64,000 nt of DNA from Lineus longissimus (lineage: Eukaryota; Nemertea; Pilidiophora; Heteronemertea; Lineidae), in the NCBI RefSeq assembly GCF_910592395.1, contig NC_088310.1:1061501-1125500 (forward strand), in the 5' to 3' direction. The position numbers and the translations under genes are program-made. Below, piece by piece: positions 24,563 to 36,956 of this stretch. The first letter of the stretch is position 1. Each line of letters opens with the position of its first letter. Under the pieces are notes generated by a model. The model worked only from the letters and a program-made list of their open reading frames with translations, searched no databases and was not told the origin of the DNA.

Positions 24563-25453
24563 GGACCCATGACTTGTGGCCAGGTGAGGAGAAGAGAGAG
24601 TGTCAGTAGCGAAGACGTGTTGCATTGAACACAGAGGAGGCATCGGAGGAGGACAATTTGAGGGGCCGAGCTCAGTGTGATGAATTATCTTTGTGGGCGC
24701 TGAATCATGTTTTTGTACTCTTTGTCTATAATAATAACTGTTTGAAGGAAACATTGTTTTTGTTCTCAATGATGCAACTAGCATCAAAATTGGCCGCCCA
24801 GGTCAAATTACTGAAAGGATGAAATGTATGGCGGTCCGCCTCTGAATTTGAAGTAATGAAAATGAGGTGAATTAAATGTGTTAAAAGGGTAACTGCTTCC
24901 AGGAAGTCTTCAAGGAAGATAGTCCAAATTTGAATGGCAATCCCCTAGTACACTCCTGATGCAATGGACCAGCCTTGACCTGTTGCTTGAGGAAAGACGA
25001 TCAGGATGACAGAATGGACTGCATAGGAGTCTATCCCCTAGAAAGGGGTGTCATTTTAGATGATTGGGGGGGGGGGTAAAGCTGTGTTCCCTTGTGTGGG
25101 TCCTGTCACACCTATCACACTCTGCTTTATTAAGTAGGAAATAGAATGATCTCGAGACTAGAACATGCTGGTTGGTCATTAACAACATTTTATGTGACAT
25201 CACGGATGGGCGATGCAATGTACATATTTTGAGACGATTTCCCACACATCATTTGGAATTCAGGCCTTCAGAAGATGTCTACGCAATCCTCCTGACAATC
25301 TTGAAGAGCTTTTGGTTTCAACAAACACTGGGAAAGGATACATGGAGCAGTCAAGGTATGCATGATATACTGTCTTTTGTTCTCCAATATATTTGAAGCA
25401 ACACTTTCCCCACCATGCAAATTATTCTTTGTGGGCTGTGAAATGCATTTACT

Positions 25454-25653
25454 ACATATGTGACCCGCTCCAGCAAAACCAGTCGCATGTCGCACATAAG
25501 ATGAGCCTAGATGACACCAGAAGATAGTAGATGAAATTGATGTTGTCAGATTTCACAAACGGCAGACAATAGTGAAATGAACAAACAGTCCGTCTCAACC
25601 TGCCAAGCTCTGAGCGATATGCAACTGGTTTTGCTGGAACGGGTCACATATGT
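25454..25653. mobile_element. 200-bp MITE with about 40-bp terminal inverted repeats
   Basis: The left end ACATATGTGACCCGCTCCAG is mirrored by the right end, whose reverse complement reads ACATATGTGACCCGTTCCAG. The similarity continues through CAAAACCAGT(C/T)GCAT(G/A)TCGC. The interior is about 115 bp with no coding capacity, so this is a non-autonomous DNA transposon. The ends are themselves palindromic (ACATATGT), which hides the target duplication; TA or a longer duplication are both possible. Superfamily not assigned. Confidence 0.85.
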
Positions 25654-26244
25654 GTTTCCTTAACTCAAGCTTATTCTGTCTTTGTCTTTCAGCAGATTAT
25701 GCCCCAAGGGTCAAAGGCAAAGTCACTGTTTGGACAAGTACACTGCTGTCCGAGACTGGATTTTTTACCAAATGACAATCAGTGGTGACAAAACAGATGG
25801 AAAGAAGAAGACATTTTCACCAGTGCTCACACCAACAACCATTCCAGAGTTCGTGATACCCAAGCGACATCGAAGGAGAATCTTGCCAACTTGTTCAGAC
25901 TGATGGCGGTTTCTCACCGGAGCAATGAACTACGGACATCATGCCAATTCTGAAATGTCCAGGAGACTAATCCCGAGGTCGTCAGATCGGGGGATCAGGT
26001 TTGAACAATAGAGTATTGCCGTCGTTGACAGTTTCGTAAGGATGGGCAATGTTCAGTTGAACCAGCTGTCGAAGGTTGGCCTGTCGACAGGTTCAAGAAA
26101 AGTTTGCATCCTTCCAAGTGTGTCTTCAGTCAGCTGTCTGTCTATTAGCAGTTGTCACACTAGCGAAGTGTGGAACACCTTCAACTTAACCAGCATATCA
26201 AAAGATAAAAACAAGATAAATAAATTCACAGCTGCCTTTAGATA

Positions 26245-26250
26245 TTTATT
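26245..26250 (-). terminator. candidate TRMT6 polyadenylation signal
   Basis: TTTATT on the plus strand is AATAAA on the minus strand, about 385 bp after the TRMT6 stop codon. Assigned by position only. Confidence 0.4.
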
Positions 26251-26634
26251 TGGTCACAGATGTTTACAGTGTGGAACCGGCAAGTACCAAAATGATTGGT
26301 ACAGAACATGATGAACAGCACCAACAGAGGTTACACTTGCTACAACACAGTCTGCATCACTTCTAACACCCATACAATCCTCTCAAATCGCTGTCTTTAG
26401 GTTGGTCTTGGAAATATATTGCTTTGCCACAACCTTCCCAAAAGCCTTAAATGATGCTGACCAAGACGTTTTTATCAGAATCATGGCTCTTTTTTACAGA
26501 TTTCATTGAAATCTATCAAAGTAGTACTATTTCCGACCCACTTCAAAAGTTGAGAGTTGCATTACATCAAACAAGCAACAATTAAGGTAAGCCTAGAAAA
26601 CAATGTTGATTTTTGGAACGGGCAAAGAATTTCG

Positions 26635-29600
26635 TCACTCCACAAGAACTTTGATGCCAGTCAATAGAAATCCTCCTGATCCACTCATATTGATCTGGGG
26701 ATGTGACCTCATTGGTAGAACCTGCAACAGCAAAAGTAAATGTTTCACATATCACCAGGAGGTATGATATTTACATGTAAAACAAAATGGTAGTCTACGT
26801 AACTGTCTTGGGACCAAAACGTGAACTCTTTATGGCTTGCACTCAGCATTTTAGAATGGTAGTACTCAAGGAAGGCACCACGGGAGAAGAGGAGATGATG
26901 GAGCTTGGTCTGACCTGGCGAACGTCTGAACACGAAGGTTGCTGACTGAAGGTTTTGAAGCCTCATAATGAGCCTCTTGCGGATGATGTCACAATCACAA
27001 CAAGCTTGAAGTAGGACACCATTCAACCACAGGCTGAATGCGGGTTGAGACTAACCTGATATTCTCGAAACCATGTTTCTGATATCGTCAAATTCACCAC
27101 ATTTCCTTGCTCCCTCAGTTTCTTGTAAAGGTCGATTAAAGGCTGGAAGAAAAGCGGTATGGTTCATGTCCATTTTATCAAAAGTGTCGCGACTAGAAGA
27201 TGGTAAACTTTTCTGAGTAGTCAATTTTGTTTTTCATTATTTCCGTTCACACGAGGTCACATTGTGGTGAAGTCAAACCATTATCCCTGCTCCTTGGCAT
27301 CGCGAAGAATAGGAAATCTTATTGAATGTAATATTGGCTGTTCAAGACAGCTTACCTCTTGGTACTGACTATAGACTACAATGGGCCTTGAGGGAGCAAC
27401 GAACTTCATCAGATTCATGACTATAGGCTTCGGGTGGAATTTGGAGGCCACAATTAACCTAGAAATAAAAAGAATAAAAAACATCACACAGTGCATAAAC
27501 AACCAAACTCAAGATAAACTGTTGCAATGGAATAATGTCACTTTAGGGCAGAGATAGATAGTTAGTCACCCAACACGACTAGTGTTGAGGATAATTCAAA
27601 AGCACTTGATGCAATGATGAGACTTAATGAAGCAGATTTGCAGGTAACTCTCCATTGTATCTTTAGAGCAGCACTGCTGGCTCAGCCAAGGTATCCTCAT
27701 CACACCTAGTACTCCAGTATTGACCTACCCATCAAAGTTTCCTTTCACAGCTAATTCAGTTGCTTCTATTATCCTCTTCTGTTTGAACGCTCTTCTCTCT
27801 TCATACTGCAACATAGAGGGAGACACCTGATCATTCCAGCTTCCATGTCTAGGGTACATACAGTTCATGAGTCTATCTTTATTTACACCCCACTTTTGAC
27901 CCCTTTCTCCAAGAAAATTGAAATACATAGCTCCTATGCGGTCTCTGACTGAGGGGGGGATGGCAGGGATTCTAACACGCATATGTCTCATGACTTCCAG
28001 TACCATAGCTTGTAGCAGGCTGTCATTTCCCTGCCACCATGAAGGGCATACCGTGATTATATTAGCCTATCATTATCTGCTCCTGCAGATCAAATCAGGC
28101 TTATACCACTGATGCCATTGGCAAAATAACAAAACATGAGGAAATAACCATTATTTTATGCTGTTGACTCCCATTTCAAAGAGTGTCTCTCGGAAATGGA
28201 TAAAAGCTACCAAAACCCAGTTTTTCTCCTTGTACTGTGAATCAACAGAGGTGTGTACAAACAATGGTACAGAACACAGAAACTCACGTCTGCTTTGTCT
28301 TGTTCCTTTCTCCTTTTCCCTTTCTTTTCTTCTGGCTGTGACGTCTGCTGTGTGCCACTTTTGCCATCACCAACAGCTACCGACTGTGATTCTGTCATCT
28401 CTTCCTCAGCTTTAACCTCAACAGCTGAAGATATCGTATCAGCACCAGTGATCTCCTCCTTTTCTGTGGCACCATCCAGTGTCGTTGTGGAACCATCTGC
28501 TGTTATTGCCTTCATCTCTGCATCATTCACCTGTTTACTAGAATCGTCATCCTTTAGATTGAGACAAAGTGAATGGGTATCTGTTTAGATTGAAGATATA
28601 AGGCACTTGGCCAAGCATACAGAAGTGCAAGTTTTAATTCACACTGTACATTGTAACCAAGAGGAAGAAAAAACTACTCAAAGACCAGTCAAGAACTGTA
28701 GTTCAGCAAGGCTACAACAGACTGTCTACTTCACAACAGATTAATAACTGTGTTTCCCTATTGCAACCAAAAATACTTTGCCCACTGACCTCTTCCTTTG
28801 CATCCTCAGATCTTCCTTCTAATCTATCGACTAGGCTTTTGATCTTATCCAACGGTAAACTATATACATGTTTGTTGTAGTATTCCTTGCTGAACTCGGG
28901 AGCCTCGGGTCTGAAACACGATAATCAAAAATAAGATGATAGATATTCACAACAGCATCCTTTGTACCTCCCTTATTCATGGATTGATCAAGATCAGTTA
29001 AAGTGCTCCAAGTGGGTCCACTTTTTCAAACACACCAGAACACATTTGCTTGTTCGGCATACTGATCTAGATAGACCGGGATCACTCTAGATTGGTTTGG
29101 TTCCATAAATACAGATATTATCAAGTCATATTTACCTTACTGGAGCTGAACCAATGTAAAAGTCCAGGAGCGTGCCTTCATCTGAAAACAGATGTGATAA
29201 GCCCATTACATGATGTGATGAATAGTGTAATGTTGAGTTAAAGATGTGATAAGACTGCTTTGTTGATTTAGTTGGCACTCCCCAATATAGAGGGGGAGGG
29301 GGGGGGGGGTTATAGATAAAGTACAAACACTGGCCCCTCTTCTTCAATTTGCTGAGTTGGGGGCTGGGGTAAGCGGGTATAGATGGAACAAACATTGATG
29401 AATATTTACCTCCTAGTCTCTTCAATATAGCACCAAGTAATAATCCAGCACAGTTCTCATGCAGGATGAGATTGCACCCAGATCGCACATTAGCATATGC
29501 TAAAATCTGTGAGACGCTATCCATTCTTAGCCCTCTGTAAGAGAAAAAAGTCACCTTGTAACAAATAAAATACCACATATTTTTCCTTTGTCTATGCATG

Positions 29601-32175
29601 AACACATCTATGGATTGGTACTGTAAACAGTGAGATGTTTGAGAGCTACTTGCATAAAGACACAAACAAATTAAACGTATCACTTGGCCACTTACAGAAT
29701 TCTATTTCTGCCCTTGGTGTAGTGGAGTTCACAGAGCAGTCGAGTTGTTGGTTTTACGATGGTGAATAGTTTCATAAATCTGAAATAGGAAGACAAAACT
29801 GCACTAATCAGCAACATACAGAATTCGTACAATGGCGTATTTAGGAAGGTGTTCTGAAGACTGTTTGGGTATTTTGGCTCTCTTTCTTGAGTAGGTAGGC
29901 TGCGACGTTCAAACCTGTCATTCACTAGCCGTTTTCGAGCAGAATGAAGGGTTGACAATTTCAGACAAGACAACTCATCTAAGGATACAATGAATATCAA
30001 GTTGGACCTCCCTTGGTAAATACCTCTGCAAGGAGGACCCTTTGGTACAAACCAGATAAATTTGAAAGCACACTGATAGTCAGTTCCATAGTCGTTCATT
30101 TCAACAGACAAGTTCTACTCAACTTAGTTTAATAAGAACTTGTCACTTAATACAGAATACTTACTTCTTTTTCTTCTTCTTCAGATATTTTGCTTTTGAA
30201 AATTCTGTCTTATTTTCAAATGTATTACTGTGTTCAACCAATTTCTCAATGATTTTCTGAAAAGAAGATTTTTTTTCTCATGATACAAATAATAACTACA
30301 ATTATCTAATATCAGAGTTGGTCTGATCCAGGAGGTTGAGAAGGGACGGGGAGGATGTTGTTTTACAGAGAATGCTCTTCTATACATGTAATGGTGGTGC
30401 CACCCCTGGATCTTTGCCAGACAGACCAGTAATTCCAGATTGAGTTACTTTCCACATGCAAGATCAAAGTTAATGTGTCAGCTTGTAGCAGCCCCTACAT
30501 TCATGATTTGAATACAATGCTACCTAGGTTCAACGAAAAATACCTTTTTGTTGCTTACTTAAGTCTGATACGTTATCTTACCCCTCCCTCCACTCCCTGC
30601 CCTTTCATCTCTTCGATATCATCTCTACTGAGTTTCTGGTTGCTGCTCGCATCTTTAAGGTCACGATTATCAGCTGTCTCTCCACTTTCTGCAACACAAC
30701 ACAAACCTGTCAATCAATGTTTACAAGTGTACATATGAACAGCTTTTTAGCGACACTGTTGTGATGCTAGACAAACAAATCAAACTTGCTCTGTAAATGA
30801 AATTTAATGTTAAACTAACACAACCTGTGCAATCTAAACTTGAAAAAATGTTCATCAAGAGCTCTTGAACGAGTAGTCCTCCTTGACCTTTATTATATAG
30901 GCTGTGCCAAATTTTGTCCTTTGAAATTGAAAAAAAACAACTTTTGTTTCCGATAAAGACGCCATTGCTATGCGAAAGATTGGGACACTGAACCATTCCC
31001 AACTTCTCCTTAGCCCACGCCGTTACTCACCCTTATCTGCAGCCGACGTCTCGGGCTCGACTTTCACCAACTGGAAATCTTTTACTTCAAACATGGACCC
31101 ATATGGATGACCAATAGCGCCAGTGAATGTGAACTTGACTTTCTCCATAAAGACTTGCCTGAAGGAAATAAAGGTGTCATGATACTAGAAATCAACAGTG
31201 TACCATACGACATATGAAGTCATATCACGTTTCCTCCTCGGCAGAGGCTCTGGTGACTGGTGTAACTGTAACAAGAACTTGAAGAAGAGCCAGACAGCAT
31301 CTCTTTGACTTTGATGCAATGAGGTGGTATCAGGCTGTTTCGCTACATTGCCAGTTCGCTGCAAGTCGTTTCGCTACATGTGGCGGTCGTTTCGCTACAT
31401 GGTAGGTCGTTTCGCTACATGGGTGGAGTCGTTTCGCTACATGATGGGTATGGTCGTTTCGCTACATGGAGGACGTTTCGCTACATGGGTGGAGTCTATT
31501 TTACCCTACTATAATTCCCGGTGGTGACTACAAATTTATTATAGCACAGTTTGCCGGTAAAAAAACTTATACGGTTTGATGGCGCGCAAGGGGTTCTTGT
31601 CGTCCTGGCCTGGGTTAGGCCACATAAAAAAAAGAGTTGGTGATCGTCCCCGCCCGCCCCTACGAAAAACGCCCGGCCCCACCGCACTTCAACGCAGATT
31701 TGGAGGCCTTTGCAAGGCCTTCGCGTTGGCTCGCTCAATCGTCTATCCGTGTATACGTACTTATTATTGATTGACAGGGGTCATTCAAACGCACTCCAAC
31801 GCAGATTTGGAGGCCTTTGCAAGGCCTTCGCGTTGGCTTGCTCGTCTCCACCCATGTAGCGAAACGACTCCACCCATGTAGCGAAACGTCCTCCATGTAG
31901 CGAAACGACCATACCCATCATGTAGCGAAACGACTCCACCCATGTAGCGAAACGACCTACCATGTAGCGAAACGACCGCCACATGTAGCGAAACGACTTG
32001 TAGCGAACTGGCAATGTAGCGAAACGACAGTAATTCAATGAGGTTTGCGCTAACAACATTTTATTGATAAGAGAAAAAGCTAATTTCCGAACCTTTTTTC
32101 TCGAACAGTGAAGACCCTGAGATTTTCATCTTTTTTAACTATCACTTGATCCCCTTCTTTGATGAGATCAATCAT
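26635..32175 (-). CDS. TRMT6: tRNA m1A58 methyltransferase non-catalytic subunit TRM6
   Basis: Binds TRMT61A to form the nuclear m1A58 tRNA methyltransferase; TRM6 supplies tRNA binding. Thirteen exons in phase: 32093-32175, 31031-31158, 30582-30688, 30165-30256, 29696-29779, 29410-29534, 29136-29181, 28790-28910, 28288-28551, 27729-27805, 27356-27458, 27056-27142, 26635-26721; 467 residues (human 497). Family motifs in order: AIGHPYGSMFEV; QKLSRDDIEEMKGQG; a lysine run then LFTIVKPTTRLL; NLILHENCAGLLLGAILKR; acidic linker (exon 9); LIVASKFHPKPIVMNLMKF; VAPSRPIVVYSQYQEPLIDL; NVVNLTISETWFREYQVLP; MSGSGGFLLTG near the end. As in other TRM6 proteins, the methyl-donor motif is not intact, consistent with a non-catalytic role. 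Exon 1 ends at a weak donor (AAAAAG then GTTCGG). A foldback transposon sits in intron 1. Confidence 0.96.
31326..32035. mobile_element. 710-bp foldback (Mutator-like?) element in TRMT6 intron 1
   Basis: Two arms, about 31334-31495 and 31846-32030, are near-perfect inverted copies. Each arm is an array of roughly seven GTTTCGCTACATG motifs separated by short variable spacers. The whole is flanked by a perfect 9-bp direct repeat, CAATGAGGT, at 31317-31325 and 32036-32044, which fits a target-site duplication. The middle has a GC-rich stretch and a 54-bp direct repeat (31683-31736 and 31790-31843) containing the palindrome AGGCCTTTGCAAGGCCT. No transposase frame is present. A 9-bp duplication and long arms suggest a Mutator-like foldback element; the superfamily is inferred. 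Confidence 0.85.
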
Positions 32176-35164
32176 AACTGCCAAATTTAGAAGGCTTTTT
32201 GTCAGCGCAAAACAGTCATATGTAGAAAATGCACATGGGTTTGTGTACATTTAAAAGGCCTTGACCTGGTATCCGGTTCTTTCGCTCCCTGACCTTTTCG
32301 CCCCCAGTCATTTCGCTCCAAATCGAAGAATCCATACACATGAGGCAGTATCGAAAGACAAGTCTCATTGCAGAGAAACATATTATTCATACTGGAGGAA
32401 GACCATTCACATGAGACAAGTTTCATTGTATATTCATACTCAATTTGATATCTGAAGGACTATCCCTTGGATCTTGGAGATGGGCTATTGTTATTGTCCT
32501 TTCTTCTGTAAGTGTAGGCTAGGCCTATGTTGCAGGCAGCATAACTCAAATATCTAAAATCGAAATACATGTAACAAGGGAAAAGAAACGCATTATAAAG
32601 TAAAATATGTAGTAAAAAAGATAAAGAAAAATGTTGTCCACAACCGGATTCGAACTCGCGACCTTTGGATCGAACACCGTATTCTGCCATTTCTGACGAG
32701 CGCTCTACCAACTGCTCTAATATTTCTAAGACGTCTGACGTCATGTATTTGTCGAAATCTGATTGGCTGAAAGTCCCTGTACTAATGTACACTGTACTGC
32801 CTGAAAGGTTCAGGGAAAAAAATTCGCACCCCGACAACTACCCATCCTCTTGCAAACATGGCCTACAACATGATTCCTCGTAACGCATGTTTCATGAGGA
32901 AGTAATATGTATCGAGTGAAATGATCTGAGATTGTCAGGATGACAACTACCTTGAAGAATTAGACTTTCTCAAGCAGCGGGATTGAGCGCCAAGATTTGT
33001 GATAGATTTAACAAAATTGTAATAGTATATATTGATGGGCCATAGATTAATTTATGCAACAAGTGACTCTAGTTACCATTGTGTGGATGGGGCATGAACG
33101 CTGTCAATGAGGACAATACAAAGAATATAAGGGACAGGAGAGACAATGTAATATTTAGACTATACGGGAAATGGGCATGTAGAATCAATACAGGCGTGAC
33201 AAGTGGGCACACTTCGATGGTCTTGTCTGGCACACCCTGTCGTTGGTTGAAGATATATGTTTTCCAGCAGAAGCAGGAATAGTAAGATCAGGTCACTGGA
33301 GACATGTGGTTGTTTCATGGTGTATACATGTTTTGTAGTTTACTGGCGATAGACGATATTTCCTCTGAATGTGCATCCATTAGTTGTTTGTTGAGAGAGT
33401 GGATGATCGATAAAACAACGACCACGGTCAGGGTTTCGACGGCAATTGCCTCAACAACTTGTTCATTATCTTTCAGGTTTTCTCGAATAAAGCACATGAT
33501 CAAAATGGCAGTGTTGCGGAGTCCCTTCCTTCTGCTATGGCTCCTAGGGAACTAGCTCTTGTGAGGGCAGGATCAAGTGAAAGGACAAGAAGTCAGGTGT
33601 ATCTCTTTCAGAACTTTGTTGTACGTCTGTTACAGGTTGTTACAGGTTCAGGTTGTTACAGGTTCAGGTTGGAGGTCGTCTCTGAGGATTCGGCCGGAGG
33701 GCCACGCTAATAAAGGCAGACTAATTGGATAACATGTGATCAGCCACCTCGATTCCTATTGGTTGGACATCAGGGTGTTGGCCCGCTGGACCACTGGGAG
33801 GTGGCGACCTCACTTCCAAAAAGCACAAGATTTCAATCCTTCAGTCTTGGGTTTGGCGGAGAGAACTAATCTTACAGAAGTCCCAGAACAATATCATATG
33901 TCTTTATGGCAATATTTATTACTGGGACCCAGTAAAGTGACGTTCTATCCAATATTCTTTGAGGGTGTTGGAGAGGCTTCTTGTCTAAACAGTACCATTT
34001 TGCCCCCTCTAAGGCATACGTTGGTAACTAATGAATTGACTGCGAAATGAACGTAGTTGAACACAATGTGAATAATTCAGTCTCGGTTTCGCCGAAAAGA
34101 AGGCGATGTGTTATTATTTGATAATATATATGATCATGATAATTAGGAGACCCTTTGCGGGTGTTTGATCCAACATAATTTGATGTGATTGGAGATGGAA
34201 GTTTGCCATAGTGCCTTTAAAGGTATTATTAAGACGGCATTAGTATGCTACTTGGTGCTATTCTGATTGACCATATTGCCAGGAAAACTTAAGTGGCAGG
34301 TCTCTATAGTCTTAATTCACGTTGCCACTGTCCAAGTGAAAGGCAAGTCTTGCTGAAAAGTTATTGGAAGGAAATCTTTATCTTTACATGTGTTCCTGAA
34401 TTTGACCATTAACTTGATCTGTCTCATGATTTCAGAGGTGACTGACCCCTCGGCCCATGAGGTGTGAAAGCGAGAATAATCAGTGCCATTGTGTAACCAA
34501 ATACGACTCAGATCCACCTGATGCATATGATCTGATGATCGTATATCCAGAACAGGCTAACGAAACGTCTCTTCCATTCTTGACCCTCAAATGTATTGAC
34601 ATAGCTCAGCTTCGAGACAACGCTCATATGGGCGGAGGCTACGGGGGCAATAACACCAACAGATGGCAACAGAAGACATTGGAAGGGTCTAACATTATTT
34701 AGCAGAAATCCCCCTACAAGAAGCCTTACAGCAACTTCGGGGACCAGAGTTAGGCCTGGAAGAATTTCCTAGCCCAGTGTAAAGAGTCGCAGAACCTTTA
34801 GAGCAGCAAACCAATGGAATATGACCCAAATCCCTAGCCCTTCAAGCGGTGAGACACCACGATTACCATTGACGACGCTTGGAGAATGAGACAGTAGGTC
34901 GGGTGAGAACGGCTTGGCAACGATGATTACCATTGACGACGCTTGGAGAATGGTGGCTACTGCGAAAATGATTGGTTGCCGAAACAATGGCCTGATTGGT
35001 TGGCTAGCCTTGTGACATCAAATTATTTTTAGACCGAGGGGTTTCCGGAATTCCTCGTACATACATCAGTGGCATGATGTACAGCGTAGCGTGGCGGATC
35101 GAGGCTGTAGCTAATACATTTATTTTCCAGGGGAACTCGATGTAGGCCTACAGTAATTGGCAAC
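32176..35164. other. TRMT6/SLC25 divergent spacer
   Basis: About 3 kb without a recognised gene. It contains a stretch with TTTCGCTCC-type repeats (32279-32320), a tRNA-like sequence (32638-32722), a perfect CRE TGACGTCA (32736-32743) next to a CCAAT-type GATTGGCTG (32760-32768), a GTTACAGGTT(CAG) microsatellite (about 33634-33670), and a 28-bp direct repeat (GATTACCATTGACGACGCTT and following bases at about 34859 and 34924). Open frames here lack domains. Confidence 0.5.
32638..32722 (-). repeat. tRNA-like sequence, probably a tRNA-derived SINE or tRNA pseudogene
   Basis: On the minus strand an A-box-like TAGAGCAGTTGGTAGAGCGC (A box 32708-32719) is followed by a perfect B box GTTCGAATCC (32646-32655). 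The 52-nt spacing is longer than in most tRNAs and the T stem does not pair well, so an intact tRNA is unlikely. A T-rich tail follows. A tRNA-derived SINE head or a decayed tRNA copy is the best reading. Confidence 0.55.
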
Positions 35165-36956
35165 ATGAAGGAGGCTGGGACAAATAACCTAAATGATTGG
35201 CTTGCAGGAGCATGTGGAGGTATACATTTCTTTAATCATTATATCCCATTTCATGACACCACTAATGCCACTATGACAATAATAGAGCATTGAATTGATT
35301 GTTTGATGATCATTGAGTGATTGACATTGACATTGAATTCACACTAAAGTCATTCAGGCTCCTTATTCCAGTCACATCAGGCTAGCCTAGTAATGGCGTA
35401 ATGCATGTATTAAATTGCTCAGAGAAAGTCAACACACTACATTATACTGTTGTACATCATTGTCGTCTGTCGTTTCAGGGGTGGTTGGCCTGGTCGTTGG
35501 CTTCCCTCTAGATACCACCAAGGTTCAGCTGCAAACGGCAGCAGACGGAGCGGAGAGAATACGAATTATTGATATGTTCAAGAAAATCAAAACAGATGGG
35601 ATGGTAAGTTGCGATTGATGTAAGTACATGAAGTAAGGGCAGGAGGTGAAAATGGTTGCAGAGGTTATGAAGGATCTTGTGATGGAAGCTTTGACAGTCA
35701 GTCCATTACTGGTAACAAAGTAATAATGACGAAGTCGGCAGTCCTTGAGTGGTCTGCCATCGAGCGCGGGAGTTCTGGGTGGTGTCATTATGCCAGTATT
35801 TCTCTCTTTTCTTTATTAAGGAGCAGGGAGTCTGGTCTCCAGCTCCAAGTTCATATCGAGCAGATTCTTGTATGCCTAGGAGGTACTGTGCTTTTATAAC
35901 TACATGATTTTGCTGGTTTATTTTCAGTTCACTGGATTCTTCCGTGGTTTAACCATGCCCTTGTGCTCCTATGCATTTTTCAACTCGCTCTATTTTGGAG
36001 TCTATGGGCAGGCTCTGAAGAAAATAAGGGAATGGAAAGGTCAGACTGAATCGACTTACTTGGATATCATGATGGCTTCATTGTGTGGCGGGTTGTCAAC
36101 ACTGATCCCATCATGTCCGATAGAGGTCATCAAGTGTACGCTTCAAGCTCAAGTTGGGAACAAACGTGAGTATGGTTTGAGGACTAAAGGCCCTCTGGAC
36201 AAAATGCCTTTGTTGAAGGTTCTCTGACAAAAATTTGATGTAATATTTCATTAAGGAATCCCTTTTCCTTCTGTCTTGGCTAATTCAACACAGCAAACGA
36301 GTCTCTGACATAAGGCAAATCTGTCAATTCCAATTTTGAGCTACTTAATCTGAAACTCCATTTTGAATGTTCGAACATTGCAATATCTATCCCTCAGTGT
36401 TCAATAATTTCTAATCTTTGCAGACCTTGCCAGTCACCACACAACCAAGTATTACAGTGGACCAATTCATTGCATGGCCTCAATCTTTAAACAGCGTGGT
36501 CTGCGAGGACTCTACAAAGGTGTTGGCATCCAGGCAACGAGGGAGGTCCCTGCTAGCATGGTATACCTTCCAGTGTTTGTATTCTATGATGAAATGCTAG
36601 GAAAGTATACACCCTTACACGCTAATGGAATAATAGCTGGCAGTATAGCTGGAGGACTTTCAGGAGTGACAATGTGGACTACAATTATGCCTATAGATGT
36701 GATCAAAACGCGGCTCCAATCAGACAGTCTTGGGGTAAAATATAAAGGGATTGTGGACTGTGCTGTCAAAACATATAAAAGCGGTGGTATCAGAACTTTT
36801 TATAGTGGGCTCCTGGTTTGTGCTATAAGAGCATTTCCCTGTAATGCTGCTATCCTGGCTGTGTATAAAAAGACTTTACACTATCTCAATAGTTTGAGTG
36901 CAACTAGTGTCAGTCATCCAGAGGTCTTGTATCCCAGCGAAAGAGAACATAACTAG
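35165..36956 (+). CDS. SLC25 mitochondrial carrier, copy 1 (A45/A47/A48/A29-like)
   Basis: Inner-membrane solute carrier with three repeats of two helices. Four exons: 35165-35219, 35479-35603, 35928-36165, 36424-36956; 316 residues. The three carrier signatures are PLDTTKVQLQ, PIEVIKCTLQ and PIDVIKTRLQ. Following motifs include GFFRGLTMPL, GLYKGVGIQATREVPAS and CAIRAFPCNAAILAVY. The last repeat (KTRLQSDSLGVKYKGIVDC) and RAFP..A resemble the SLC25A29/45/47/48 branch, whose known members carry basic amino acids, choline or related compounds; the substrate here cannot be read from sequence. A tandem paralog lies 1.4 kb downstream. Unlike it, this gene has an intron after the first helix start (ACG-G) and none at TTK-V. 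AATAAA signals follow at 37394 and 37433. Confidence 0.93.

Larger units (their letters stand above)
24563..26634. other. convergent CEBPZOS/TRMT6 3' flanks with one MITE
   Basis: No additional exons recognised. The region includes a G run near 25064-25077 and the inverted-repeat element at 25454-25653. Open frames such as 25682-25903 and 26042-26311 lack recognisable domains or splice context. Confidence 0.5.

Noticed and set aside
31324-32059. Open frames with repeated RFATW/VSLHG motifs
   Set aside because: They are translations of the GTTTCGCTACATG arrays in the foldback element.
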